Part shown: in pieces, positions 53,060-60,049 of the stretch
Layout: each line of letters begins with the position of its first letter
Position numbering within the stretch: the first letter of the stretch is position 1
Source of the DNA: Hymenobacter artigasi
GTDB lineage: Bacteria; Bacteroidota; Bacteroidia; Cytophagales; Hymenobacteraceae
Direction: 5' to 3'
Assembly (NCBI RefSeq): GCF_012275535.1
Contig: NZ_JAAVTK010000006.1
Coordinates: 124,001-188,000, forward strand
Length of the DNA stretch: 64,000 bases
The notes under the pieces: generated by a model
Databases searched by the model: none
Seen by the model: the letters and a program-made list of their open reading frames with translations, nothing else
Told to the model about the DNA's origin: nothing
Translations under genes and position numbers: made by a program

Positions 53060-53409
53060 ACCAGCCGCTGCCCATTGGGCACCGGGCCCGCCACGGCAGC
53101 CAGCACAATATGCCCGTCGGCATCGGCCAGGCCGGTTACCAGCACTTCGGAGCGAAACTTCCCAATCTGCTTGGGCGGGAAATTGACCACCGCCAGTACC
53201 TGCCGGCCCACCAGTTCCTCCGGCGTGTAGTGGTGCGTAATCTGGGCGCTGGACTTTTTCAGGCCGATTTCCGGTCCAAAATCAATCAGTAGCTGATACG
53301 CCGGCCGGCGCGCTTCCGGGAAAGCCCGCGCCTCCCGAATGGTACCCACGCGCAGGTCGACGCGCTCAAACTCGGCCCAGGTGAGGGTTGTGGGAGATGG
53401 AGATTCCAT
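53056..53409 (-). CDS. csaA: CsaA-type tRNA-binding-domain protein
   Basis: 117-residue stand-alone tRNA-binding (Trbp111/CsaA) domain with secretion-linked chaperone or tRNA-binding function. Family blocks: [40 protein letters not shown] and FPPKQIG. Full length. Confidence 0.92.
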   Translation of the reverse strand: MESPSPTTLTWAEFERVDLRVGTIREARAFPEARRPAYQLLIDFGPEIGLKKSSAQITHHYTPEELVGRQVLAVVNFPPKQIGKFRSEVLVTGLADADGHIVLAAVAGPVPNGQRLV

Positions 53410-53426
53410 GGTTTGGGGAGAATTAG

Positions 53427-53466
53427 AAAACGGTCATGTCTCGGCTGCGCTCAGCATAACCGTTTT
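53427..53466. repeat. Decayed GTCATGC-type hairpin
   Basis: AAAACGGTCATG ... CATAACCGTTTT with internal mismatches, filling the gap between csaA and the next gene. A weak member of the family. Confidence 0.5.
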
Positions 53467-53477
53467 GTGGCTTTTAC

Positions 53478-54062
53478 CTACTCCACTGCGAAAGCCTTCA
53501 GCTGCTCCAGTTTCAGCTGGGTTTGCTTTTCCCAAAACGCCTGCCGCACGGCGTTCAGGCCGTGGCCGGTTTCCGCATCGTAACGGTTCTGCTCGTTGTC
53601 CCAGGCGGCATATACGGCCTTGGTCACGTTGTTGAAAGCCGGCTGGAGTTTATTGCAATCAGCCTTAGCAGCAAAGGCAACCAGCTTCTGGCGCATAATG
53701 CGGGCATAGGCTTCGGTGATATCGAAGTGCAGCTGCTCGTGGCGCAGCAGGGCTTCGGAAGCCGTTTTGGGGTTCTGAAACCACGACGTATTGGGGTCGA
53801 ATGCCGCCGTTACGGTGGAGCTGAATACGAAATCGCGGCAGGCGGCATTCGACTTGATATCGGCCGAGGTGAGGGCCGCCAGCCGGTCCGACAGCCCGGG
53901 ATGGCCCTGAAAATCGGCCATCGTGAGCCGCCGCGTGGCCGACCACGGGATGGGCGGCGCGGGCACGGGTTTGGTGGCCGGGGCAGCGGCTGGCTGGGGT
54001 TTCGGGGCCGGGCCCTGGAGCAGCACAGCGGCCGTTAAAATCGAAATCAGAAAAGAAAGCAT
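53478..54062 (-). CDS. DUF922-family zinc-dependent protease-like protein
   Basis: 194-residue exported protein: signal-like N-terminus (MLSFLISILTAAVLLQGPAP) followed by a DUF922 domain with the HExxH-like motif in RHEQLHFDIT. In known members this is a metal-dependent protease. The start at 54062 is supported by the signal peptide and by a TTACTTTG box 5 nt upstream. The open frame beyond the start belongs to neighbouring GC-rich sequence. Confidence 0.8.
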   Translation of the reverse strand: MLSFLISILTAAVLLQGPAPKPQPAAAPATKPVPAPPIPWSATRRLTMADFQGHPGLSDRLAALTSADIKSNAACRDFVFSSTVTAAFDPNTSWFQNPKTASEALLRHEQLHFDITEAYARIMRQKLVAFAAKADCNKLQPAFNNVTKAVYAAWDNEQNRYDAETGHGLNAVRQAFWEKQTQLKLEQLKAFAVE

Positions 54063-54125
54063 GGAGGCAAAGTAATGAGATGCACGCGGCCGGCGCGGGT
54101 TGCCGGCCGCCATAGCGCGAACCGC

Positions 54126-54149
54126 AGCGCGAACGTTGTAGTTCGCGCT
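54126..54149. repeat. Short hairpin of the TAGTTCGCG family
   Basis: AGCGCGAAC ... GTTCGCGCT hairpin with a 6-nt loop, overlapping the stop codon of the MATE gene (54148-54150). A short relative of the copy at 28644. Confidence 0.6.
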
Positions 54150-55506
54150 ACTGCGCCGATACCGGCTCGGGCACGTAGCCCGGCGCGGTTTCGCGCCGGA
54201 AGCGCACAATCAGCACGCCCGCCACAATGGTAAGCCCCAGCAGCAGCCCCGTCCACACGCCCGGCGCACCAAAATGCAGCCGAAAACCCAGGAAGTAGCC
54301 CAGCGGCAGCGCCACCGCCCAATAGGCCAGCAAGGCCACCACCGAAGGCACCTTCACGTCTTCCAGCCCGCGCAGCGCGCCCAGGCCCATCACCTGCAAG
54401 CCATCGGACACCTGAAACAGGGCCGCGATGAGCAGCAGCGTGCCGGCCTGCGCTACCACGGCCGCATCGTGGCTATAAAGCAGCGGGGCCTGGTGCCGCA
54501 GGGCAATAAAGAGCGTCGCCATGGTGGCCATAAATCCAAAGCCCAGCACGTAGGCCGCGAAACCGGCCTGCCGCGCCGCCGGCATGTCCCCTTCCCCCAT
54601 CAGCTTGCCCACCCGGATGGTGGCCGCCGCCGCAATGCCGCTGGCCGCCATATACGTTATCGAAGCCAGGTTGATGGCCACCTGGTGCGCGGCCAGCGGC
54701 ACCGCGCCCAGCCAGCCAATCATGATGGCGGCCGTGGCAAATGCGCCTACTTCGAAAGCCATCTGCACGCCGATGGGCGCGCCCAAATCGAACAGCCGGC
54801 GCAGCGTGGCCCAGTCGGGCAGCCAACTGTGCACGGCGGCGCGGTACTGGTGCAGGCGCTGAGCCATAAGCACATACGTCGCCATGAGCGCGGCCATGAG
54901 TATGCGGGCAATGAGCGTGGCCCAGGCCGAGCCCATGAGCCCCATCTGGGGGGCACCCCAGTGGCCGAAAACCAGCGCGTAGCACAAGGCAGCATTCACC
55001 ACGTTGGCCAATACCGACAGCCACATGGCCTGCCGCGTGAGCCCCAGCCCCTCGGCGAACTCGCGGAAGCCCTGGAAAATCATCAGCGGCAGAAACGACC
55101 AGCTGATAACCCGCACCCAGGGCGCGGCCATGGCCTCCACGGCCGGCGGCTGACCCAGGTAATGCATGAGCGGCGGCACCAGCTGGCCCAGCCCCGCCAG
55201 CGCCAGCCCCGCCAGCACACTCAGCCAAACGGACGACACAAGCAGGCGGGCCAGCACGGGCAGGTCGCGGCGGCCATCGGCGGCAGCTACCAGGGGCACG
55301 GCTCCCATGCTCAGGCCAATGCCCAGAATCATGATGACGTTGGTACTGTTCACGCCCAAGCTCACGGCGGCCAGCGGCACGGTACCCGTGCGCCCCACCA
55401 GCACCGAATCGACGAAACTTACCATGATGTGCCCCAGCTGCGACAGCACCACCGGATAAGCCAGCAGCAGCGTAGGCCGCAAATGAGGACGAATATTACT
55501 CAGCAT
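54148..55506 (-). CDS. MATE-family multidrug efflux transporter
   Basis: 452-residue integral membrane protein with about twelve hydrophobic helices in two six-helix halves, as in MATE (NorM-type) exporters that use ion gradients to expel cationic compounds. Conserved opening MLSNIRPHLRPTLLLAYPVVLSQLGHIMV (core LAYPVVLSQLGHIMVSF) and a second-half counterpart LFDLGAPIGVQMAFEVGAFA. Confidence 0.93.
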   Translation of the reverse strand: MLSNIRPHLRPTLLLAYPVVLSQLGHIMVSFVDSVLVGRTGTVPLAAVSLGVNSTNVIMILGIGLSMGAVPLVAAADGRRDLPVLARLLVSSVWLSVLAGLALAGLGQLVPPLMHYLGQPPAVEAMAAPWVRVISWSFLPLMIFQGFREFAEGLGLTRQAMWLSVLANVVNAALCYALVFGHWGAPQMGLMGSAWATLIARILMAALMATYVLMAQRLHQYRAAVHSWLPDWATLRRLFDLGAPIGVQMAFEVGAFATAAIMIGWLGAVPLAAHQVAINLASITYMAASGIAAAATIRVGKLMGEGDMPAARQAGFAAYVLGFGFMATMATLFIALRHQAPLLYSHDAAVVAQAGTLLLIAALFQVSDGLQVMGLGALRGLEDVKVPSVVALLAYWAVALPLGYFLGFRLHFGAPGVWTGLLLGLTIVAGVLIVRFRRETAPGYVPEPVSAQ

Positions 55507-55564
55507 AATTCCTTAAAAAAGCCCGGCAAAGGTCTTGCCCTTCCCCAAACCCGGAGCCGTTGCT

Positions 55565-55647
55565 CCGGTCTGACCGCCCCAGACGGTCAGACCGGTTGTC
55601 GTCAGGGCGAAATCGTGCTCACTTCAACCGGTCGGACCGGCGCAACG
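55565..55647. repeat. CCGGTC/GACCG inverted repeat, copy 1
   Basis: Hairpin with arms CCGGTCTGACCG (55565-55576) and CGGTCAGACCGG (55584-55595), followed by a further arm-like stretch (about 55628-55647, CCGGTCGGACCGGCGCAACG) in the same family as 61220-61341. The rest of 55507-55827 has no supported gene. A TACCTTTG box on the minus strand at 55692-55699 is a candidate promoter for the MATE gene, separated from it by the repeat. Confidence 0.7.
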
Positions 55648-55827
55648 ACCCGCCGTTCGATAGCTGTCAGATAGTTCTGGGTGAGGACACGCAAAGGTAC
55701 GGGCCGCCCGCGCGCAGAACGGGTCAAATCACCGTCGCAGCCCGATACAAAGACGCCTGCTCGCGGCTCGTTGATGAACGGCACCGCCGGTACAGACCAA
55801 ACAACGAGGAAATGTGATTATGCAGTT

Positions 55828-56931
55828 CTACGCCCGTACCGTGGCCTCAATAATGGCCAGCGCCCGCCGCAAGTCCTCTTCCGCCACGGCGTAGGACAGG
55901 CGCAGGAAGCCCGGCGCGCCGCAGGTGGCCCCGTCCACCACTTCTACCCCGGCGGCGGCCAGGCGCCGCACCAGCTGCGCGGAAGCCTCCGGCAACGGCA
56001 AACCGGGCGCGAGAAAGCGGGTGAAATCGGCAAAAACGTAGTAAGTGCCTTCGGGGGCCACCACGGCGGACGCGCCGGGCAGGGCCGCGAGGCCAGCGAG
56101 CAGCAGCTGCCGGGTGGGCTGCAGCTGCGCGCACAGCGCCGCGCCAATGGCGTTGGCGTGCTGCGTGGCGGCCAGCGCGGCCTGCTGGGCAGTAACGGGC
56201 ACTGCCACCCCGGTGCTAAACAGCCGCGCCGCCACGGCCCGCGCCAGCTCGGGCGGGGCCACCAGGCAGCCCACGCCCCAGCCCGCCAGCGCCAGGGATT
56301 TCGAGAAGCCGCTCACCACCACATGCCGCTCGTGCGGGCCGGGCTGGGCCAGCAGTGTGGGCACTGGCTCGGGCCCGAAGCTGATGCCTTCGTAAATCTC
56401 ATCGCTGAGCACCCATAGGTTCGGGAATTCGGCCGCGACTGCCAGCAAAGCCGCCCACTCGTTCTGCGAATACACACGGCCAGTGGGGTTACCCGGATTG
56501 CTGAGGATGAGCAGCCGCGTGGCCGGCGTGAGGGCCGCCCGCAGCATTTCGGGCGTGAAGGCGTAGTTGTCGGCGGCGCTGAGCGGCAGCGGACGCAACG
56601 TGCCGCTGGCCCGCCGCACCAGGTCGTAGAAACCGAACCAGTTGGGGGTGGGCAGCAGCACGTCGTCATTGGGCCGCAGTATTTCGCTGAGCACGGCAAA
56701 AAGGCCCGTTTTGGCCCCGGCCGTTACCAGTACCTGCTCGGCCGTAACGCTGGTAGCGCCGCGCTGGCGGTAGCGCTGGGCCAGGGCTTCGCGCAGCTCG
56801 GGCAGGCCAGCGGCGGGGCTCACGGACAGGGGCTGGCCGTGCTCCCGGGCTTGGCGCAGAGCTTCATCGGCGGCGGCCAGAGCTACTTTGGGTACTGCAA
56901 AATTTCCGTAGCCGGACGCGAGGCTGAGCAT
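55828..56931 (-). CDS. PLP-dependent aminotransferase, class I/II, in the ergothioneine cluster
   Basis: 367-residue fold-type I enzyme. PLP lysine in SGFSKSLALAGWGV, the conserved NPGNPTGRVY and the SDEIYEG aspartate are present; length is typical. It is the third gene of the egtB-egtD operon. Known ergothioneine clusters use a separate PLP C-S lyase (EgtE) to release the thiol, so this enzyme is a candidate replacement for that step, but its sequence is of the ordinary aminotransferase type, so the link is inference. It could equally be unrelated. Confidence 0.85.
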   Translation of the reverse strand: MLSLASGYGNFAVPKVALAAADEALRQAREHGQPLSVSPAAGLPELREALAQRYRQRGATSVTAEQVLVTAGAKTGLFAVLSEILRPNDDVLLPTPNWFGFYDLVRRASGTLRPLPLSAADNYAFTPEMLRAALTPATRLLILSNPGNPTGRVYSQNEWAALLAVAAEFPNLWVLSDEIYEGISFGPEPVPTLLAQPGPHERHVVVSGFSKSLALAGWGVGCLVAPPELARAVAARLFSTGVAVPVTAQQAALAATQHANAIGAALCAQLQPTRQLLLAGLAALPGASAVVAPEGTYYVFADFTRFLAPGLPLPEASAQLVRRLAAAGVEVVDGATCGAPGFLRLSYAVAEEDLRRALAIIEATVRA

Positions 56932-56944
56932 GGGATGAATTGAT

Positions 56945-57041
56945 AGTTAGGAGTTAAGAGTTATGAGTTATGAGTTAAAGGTTAGGAGTTAGCGAGCTGA
57001 TATTTCAAACTCTTACCTCCTAACCTTTAACTCCTAACTCT
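56945..57041. repeat. Heptamer inverted repeat, copy E
   Basis: Left arm about 56945-56991 with units such as AGTTAGG, AGTTAAG, AGTTATG and GGTTAGG; right arm about 57007-57041 with the complementary units and fewer copies. Loop about 15 nt. The right arm includes the egtD stop codon (57040-57042) and the left arm ends 13 nt from the aminotransferase start. Confidence 0.75.
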
Positions 57042-57996
57042 ATTGTATAGCCAACACTACATCGGCAAAATCGGTGGCCGGGTCGGTGAAATATTCCACC
57101 ACCCGCAGGCCGGCTTCGGCAGCCAGGGCTTCAATCTGGGGCAGGGTGAATTTGTAGGAATTCTCGGTATGAATTACCTCCCAGGCCGCGAAATCGAAGG
57201 ATTCTTCGAGGGCGGCCACGCGCACCTGCTGCGCGCGGGTGCTCACCAGGAAGGAGCGCACGGCCCCGTTCAGGGGGCTGTAATCCGTGTAGTGCTGCCA
57301 GTGGGCGAGGTCAAAGTCAGCCCCCAGCTCGCGGTTGAGGCGGGTGAGCAGGTTGAGGTTGAAAGCCGCCGTTATGCCCTGCGCGTCGTCGTAGGCTGCC
57401 CGGATGCGCCGCGGGTCCTTCTGCAAATCGAAGCCGATTAGCAGGCGGTCGGCCGGGGCCAGGGGCGCGGCCAGCTGGCGCAGGAAATCGAGCCGCTCGG
57501 CCGGGCCGAAGTTGCCGATGTTCGAGCCCAGAAACAGCACCGCCTTGCTGCCCGGCCGGGTGGGCAGCTCGGTGAGCGCCGTGGCATAATCCGCCACCAC
57601 TGGAACCACCTGCAAGTCAGGCAGCTCCTGCTGCAGCGCGGATACCAGTCCCGTCATGGCTCCCGCCGAAATATCCACCGGGGCGTAGGTAAATGGGCTG
57701 CCGGCGGCCAGCAGCTCGCGCAGCAGCAGCTTGGTTTTGGCCCCGTCGCCGGCGCCCAGCTCCACCAGCGCAAACTCGCCGCCGTCTGCCGGGCTCAGGG
57801 CCGCCGCGATGGCCGCGCCGTGTTCCCGAAAAATGGCAAACTCAGCCCGCGTGGGGTAATACTCTGGCAAATCCATGATTTGCTGAAACAGGCGACTGCC
57901 CGCGTCGTCGTAGAAATACATCGACGACAATGCTTTGGGCGCACGGCGCAGGCCTTCGGCCACGTGCTGCGCCAGTTCGGTCAGTACATTTATCAT
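57040..57996 (-). CDS. egtD: Histidine N-alpha-methyltransferase (ergothioneine biosynthesis)
   Basis: 318-residue SAM-dependent enzyme that trimethylates histidine to hercynine, the first step of ergothioneine synthesis. The SAM-binding motif is LVELGAGDGAKTKLLL, preceded by the family N-terminus LSSMYFYDDAGSRLFQQI. Further conserved blocks are SNIGNFGP and GFDLQKDPRR. The start codon and first bases of the coding region (ATG ATA AAT G) lie within the arm of repeat copy F, and the stop codon lies in copy E. Confidence 0.95.
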   Translation of the reverse strand: MINVLTELAQHVAEGLRRAPKALSSMYFYDDAGSRLFQQIMDLPEYYPTRAEFAIFREHGAAIAAALSPADGGEFALVELGAGDGAKTKLLLRELLAAGSPFTYAPVDISAGAMTGLVSALQQELPDLQVVPVVADYATALTELPTRPGSKAVLFLGSNIGNFGPAERLDFLRQLAAPLAPADRLLIGFDLQKDPRRIRAAYDDAQGITAAFNLNLLTRLNRELGADFDLAHWQHYTDYSPLNGAVRSFLVSTRAQQVRVAALEESFDFAAWEVIHTENSYKFTLPQIEALAAEAGLRVVEYFTDPATDFADVVLAIQ

Positions 57997-58097
57997 TTAA
58001 CAATTAACATTTAACAGCCGCTGGATTTGCGCCCGGGCGGCTTGGTGGAATGGGAAAGATGAAAGCGTGTTAAATGATAAATGTTAATTGTTAAATG
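57987..58097. repeat. Heptamer inverted repeat, copy F (shuffled units)
   Basis: Arms 57987-58016 and 58068-58097 (30 nt each). Both arms contain the units ATTTAAC, AATTAAC and ATTTATC, but in a different order: left arm W-X-Y-X, right arm (reverse-complemented) X-Y-W-X. The loop of 51 nt has no gene. The left arm contains the egtD start codon (57994-57996) and the right arm contains the egtB stop codon (58084-58086). Confidence 0.85.
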
Positions 58098-59460
58098 ACC
58101 TTGCCAGGCGGATGCCCGTGAACTGCCAGCGCTTATCGGCGTGGAAAAAATTGCGGTAGCTGATGCGAATATGATTTTCGGGCGTGGCGCAGGAGCCGCC
58201 GCGCAGCACCAGTTGGTTCACCATAAACTTGCCGTTGTATTCGCCCAGCGCCCCGGCGGCGCGGGCGTAGCCCGGGTAGGCGTGGTAGGCCGAGTAGGTC
58301 CATTCCCAGCAGTCGCCCAGCAGCTGGTGGCATTGGGTGGGGTCGGCATCGGCGGGCAGGGGCTGCGGGTCGAAGAGGTTGCTTTCGAGCCAAGTGCCGG
58401 CGCTAGTAGTGGCCCCGAAATGGCGGGCGGCGGTTTCCCATTCGGCCTCGGTGAGCAGGCGTGCTCCGGCCCAGTTGGCGTAGGCATCGGCCTCGTAAAA
58501 GCTGATGTGGGTAACCGGGGCCTCAGGCCGCACCGCCTGCAGGCCATGGTGCGTGAAGCGGTGCCAGCCATCGGCGTGCCGCACCCAGTAGAGCGGCGCT
58601 TCCCAGCCCTCGGCCTGCGCCAGGTCCCAGCCCTCGCCCATCCAATAGCGGAAATCGCGGTAGCCGCCGGCTTCGATGAAGGCCAGAAACTCGGCGTTGG
58701 TCACCAGGCGGTTTTGCAGCTCGAAGGGGGCCAGCAGCACATCATGCGCCGCCAGCTCGTTATCAAAGCAAAAGCCGCTTTCCTGAAAGCCTATCCGGTG
58801 CACGCCGCCGGGCACGGGCAGCCAGGACGCTTCTTTTGAGTTAGAAGTTAAGAGTGAAACGTTAAGAGCTGATTCGGCAGAGGCTCCTGCTTCAACCCTT
58901 ACCTTTTCACTTTTAACTTTTAACTCAAATAAGTCCTCTCCAAGGTAGGCCGGGGCCAACGGGCTGGTGCTGAGGATGTATTTGATGTCGGTGGCCAGCA
59001 GCTCCTGGTGCTGCTGCTCGTGCTGGAGGCCCAGCTCCAGCAGCTCAAAAAATACCGGGGGCAGGTCGCGCCGCTCGGTCAGGAGCCGGGCCAGCGCGGC
59101 ATCGACGTGGGCACGGTAGGCCAGCACATCGGCCAGGGCCGGGCGCGAGAGCGTGCCCCGGTCGGCCCGGTTCACCCTGGAGCCGAGGGAGTTGTAGTAG
59201 GAATTGAACAGGTAGGCGTATTCCGCATGGAACAGCTCGTAGCCGGGCGCGTACTCCTTCAGCAGGAAGGTTTCCCAAAACCAGGTGGTGTGGGCCAGGT
59301 GCCATTTGGGCGGGCTCACATCGAGCATGGGCTGCACCACGGTGTCTTCGGGCAGCAGCGGCGCGCACAGGGCCTGGCTTTGGGCGCGCACGGCACGATA
59401 CCGGGCCAGCCAGGCCGGGGCCACGCGGGGAGCAGGTGGTGAAACGAGGGCGTGAGTCAT
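58084..59460 (-). CDS. egtB: Ergothioneine sulfoxide synthase EgtB-type, with a repeat-derived insertion
   Basis: 458-residue iron-dependent sulfoxide synthase that joins hercynine to a cysteine donor. N-terminal DinB-like domain (residues ~15-165) holds iron ligands His54 or His57 in WHLAHTTWFWE and His147 and His151 in LQHEQQHQEL. The C-terminal formylglycine-generating-enzyme-like domain (about 212-456) has PGGVHRIG, YWMGEGWDLAQAEG and LRGGSCATPENHIRISYRNF. Residues about 178-209 (FELKVKSEKV to SNSKE), in the linker between the two domains, are encoded by inverted repeat copy G; they are absent from my expectation of this family. The final Asn-Asn-stop is encoded by copy F. Confidence 0.94.
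   Translation of the reverse strand: MTHALVSPPAPRVAPAWLARYRAVRAQSQALCAPLLPEDTVVQPMLDVSPPKWHLAHTTWFWETFLLKEYAPGYELFHAEYAYLFNSYYNSLGSRVNRADRGTLSRPALADVLAYRAHVDAALARLLTERRDLPPVFFELLELGLQHEQQHQELLATDIKYILSTSPLAPAYLGEDLFELKVKSEKVRVEAGASAESALNVSLLTSNSKEASWLPVPGGVHRIGFQESGFCFDNELAAHDVLLAPFELQNRLVTNAEFLAFIEAGGYRDFRYWMGEGWDLAQAEGWEAPLYWVRHADGWHRFTHHGLQAVRPEAPVTHISFYEADAYANWAGARLLTEAEWETAARHFGATTSAGTWLESNLFDPQPLPADADPTQCHQLLGDCWEWTYSAYHAYPGYARAAGALGEYNGKFMVNQLVLRGGSCATPENHIRISYRNFFHADKRWQFTGIRLARSFNN
58835..58929. repeat. Heptamer inverted repeat, copy G, in frame inside egtB
   Basis: Arms about 58835-58868 and 58898-58929. Aligned in register, four heptamers per arm: AGTTAGA, AGTTAAG, AGTGAAA, CGTTAAG against AGTTAAA, AGTTAAA, AGTGAAA, AGGTAAG. 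The element is about 95 nt and keeps the egtB frame; it is translated as about 32 charged residues in the linker between domains. Confidence 0.82.
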
Positions 59461-59552
59461 AACAAAAAAGCCGGGTAAGTAGTCGGGCCTGCACCACTAA
59501 CCGGATTAGCAGTACCGAGGTTGTACAGGTACTTACGAAATCCTGGGGTCGG

Positions 59553-59696
59553 TTAGCTCATTTTTAAAAGAACTAAACACGTAGCAACAGCGAAAAATAC
59601 GTAGAAGCTCATCGGTAAAAAGTGGTATTTACGCCTATTTTCAGCAAGAAAAACAACCATTGCCGACAAGATTAGTAGGTAATGTTGGCCATCCAA
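59553..59696 (-). CDS. Possible small two-helix membrane protein (47 aa, TTG start)
   Basis: Frame read by eye in the 276-bp gap after egtB. From a TTG at 59694-59696 it gives two hydrophobic stretches (LLILSAMVVFLAE and FLPMSFYVFFAVATCLVLL) joined by a basic turn (ENRRKYH), then a stop at 59553. An ATG at 59658-59660 would leave 35 residues and only one helix. No promoter box was identified and chance cannot be excluded. Confidence 0.3.
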   Translation of the reverse strand: MDGQHYLLILSAMVVFLAENRRKYHFLPMSFYVFFAVATCLVLLKMS

Positions 59697-59736
59697 GCTA
59701 CCATTGCTACATACAAAATCATCTTTCCTTATTCAC

Positions 59737-60000
59737 ATGAAAACTGCCGCTCTAACCGCCGAGGTAGCTATTGCCCCAACCCTCAAAAGCAACACCCGGC
59801 CTGCTAATCGCGTGGGCACTAAAAGCCGCCGCGGCTTTGCTGCCATGAGCCCCGAAACCCAGCGCCGCATTGCCAGCGAAGGCGGCAAAGCATCGCACGC
59901 CAGCGGCCGGGGTCACCGCTTTTCGGCCGATGAGGCCCGCGATGCCGGCCGCAAGGGTGGCCTTGTAAGCCGCCGGGGCAAAAGCGCCCAGGCAAACTAA
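59737..60000 (+). CDS. KGG-repeat general stress protein
   Basis: 87-residue hydrophilic protein of the bacterial KGG (stress-induced, Em-like) family. Repeats of the GGK/GGL type occur (SEGGKASHASGRG, DAGRKGGLVSRRG). Such small, disordered proteins are linked to desiccation or general stress. The start at 59737 is preferred over an upstream ATG because of the cleaner N-terminus. Confidence 0.85.
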   Translation: MKTAALTAEVAIAPTLKSNTRPANRVGTKSRRGFAAMSPETQRRIASEGGKASHASGRGHRFSADEARDAGRKGGLVSRRGKSAQAN

Positions 60001-60049
60001 TCCGCACTGCCACGACCCACCGATGAAGCGTGGCGCGCATCTTTGCGCC

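Noticed and set aside
54274..55674. 466-codon plus-strand frame
   Set aside because: Antisense to the MATE transporter; His/Gln/Arg-rich, no hydrophobic helices.
55602..55784. 60-codon minus-strand frame
   Set aside because: Runs through the inverted repeat, has no signal or domain, and no conservation can be judged.
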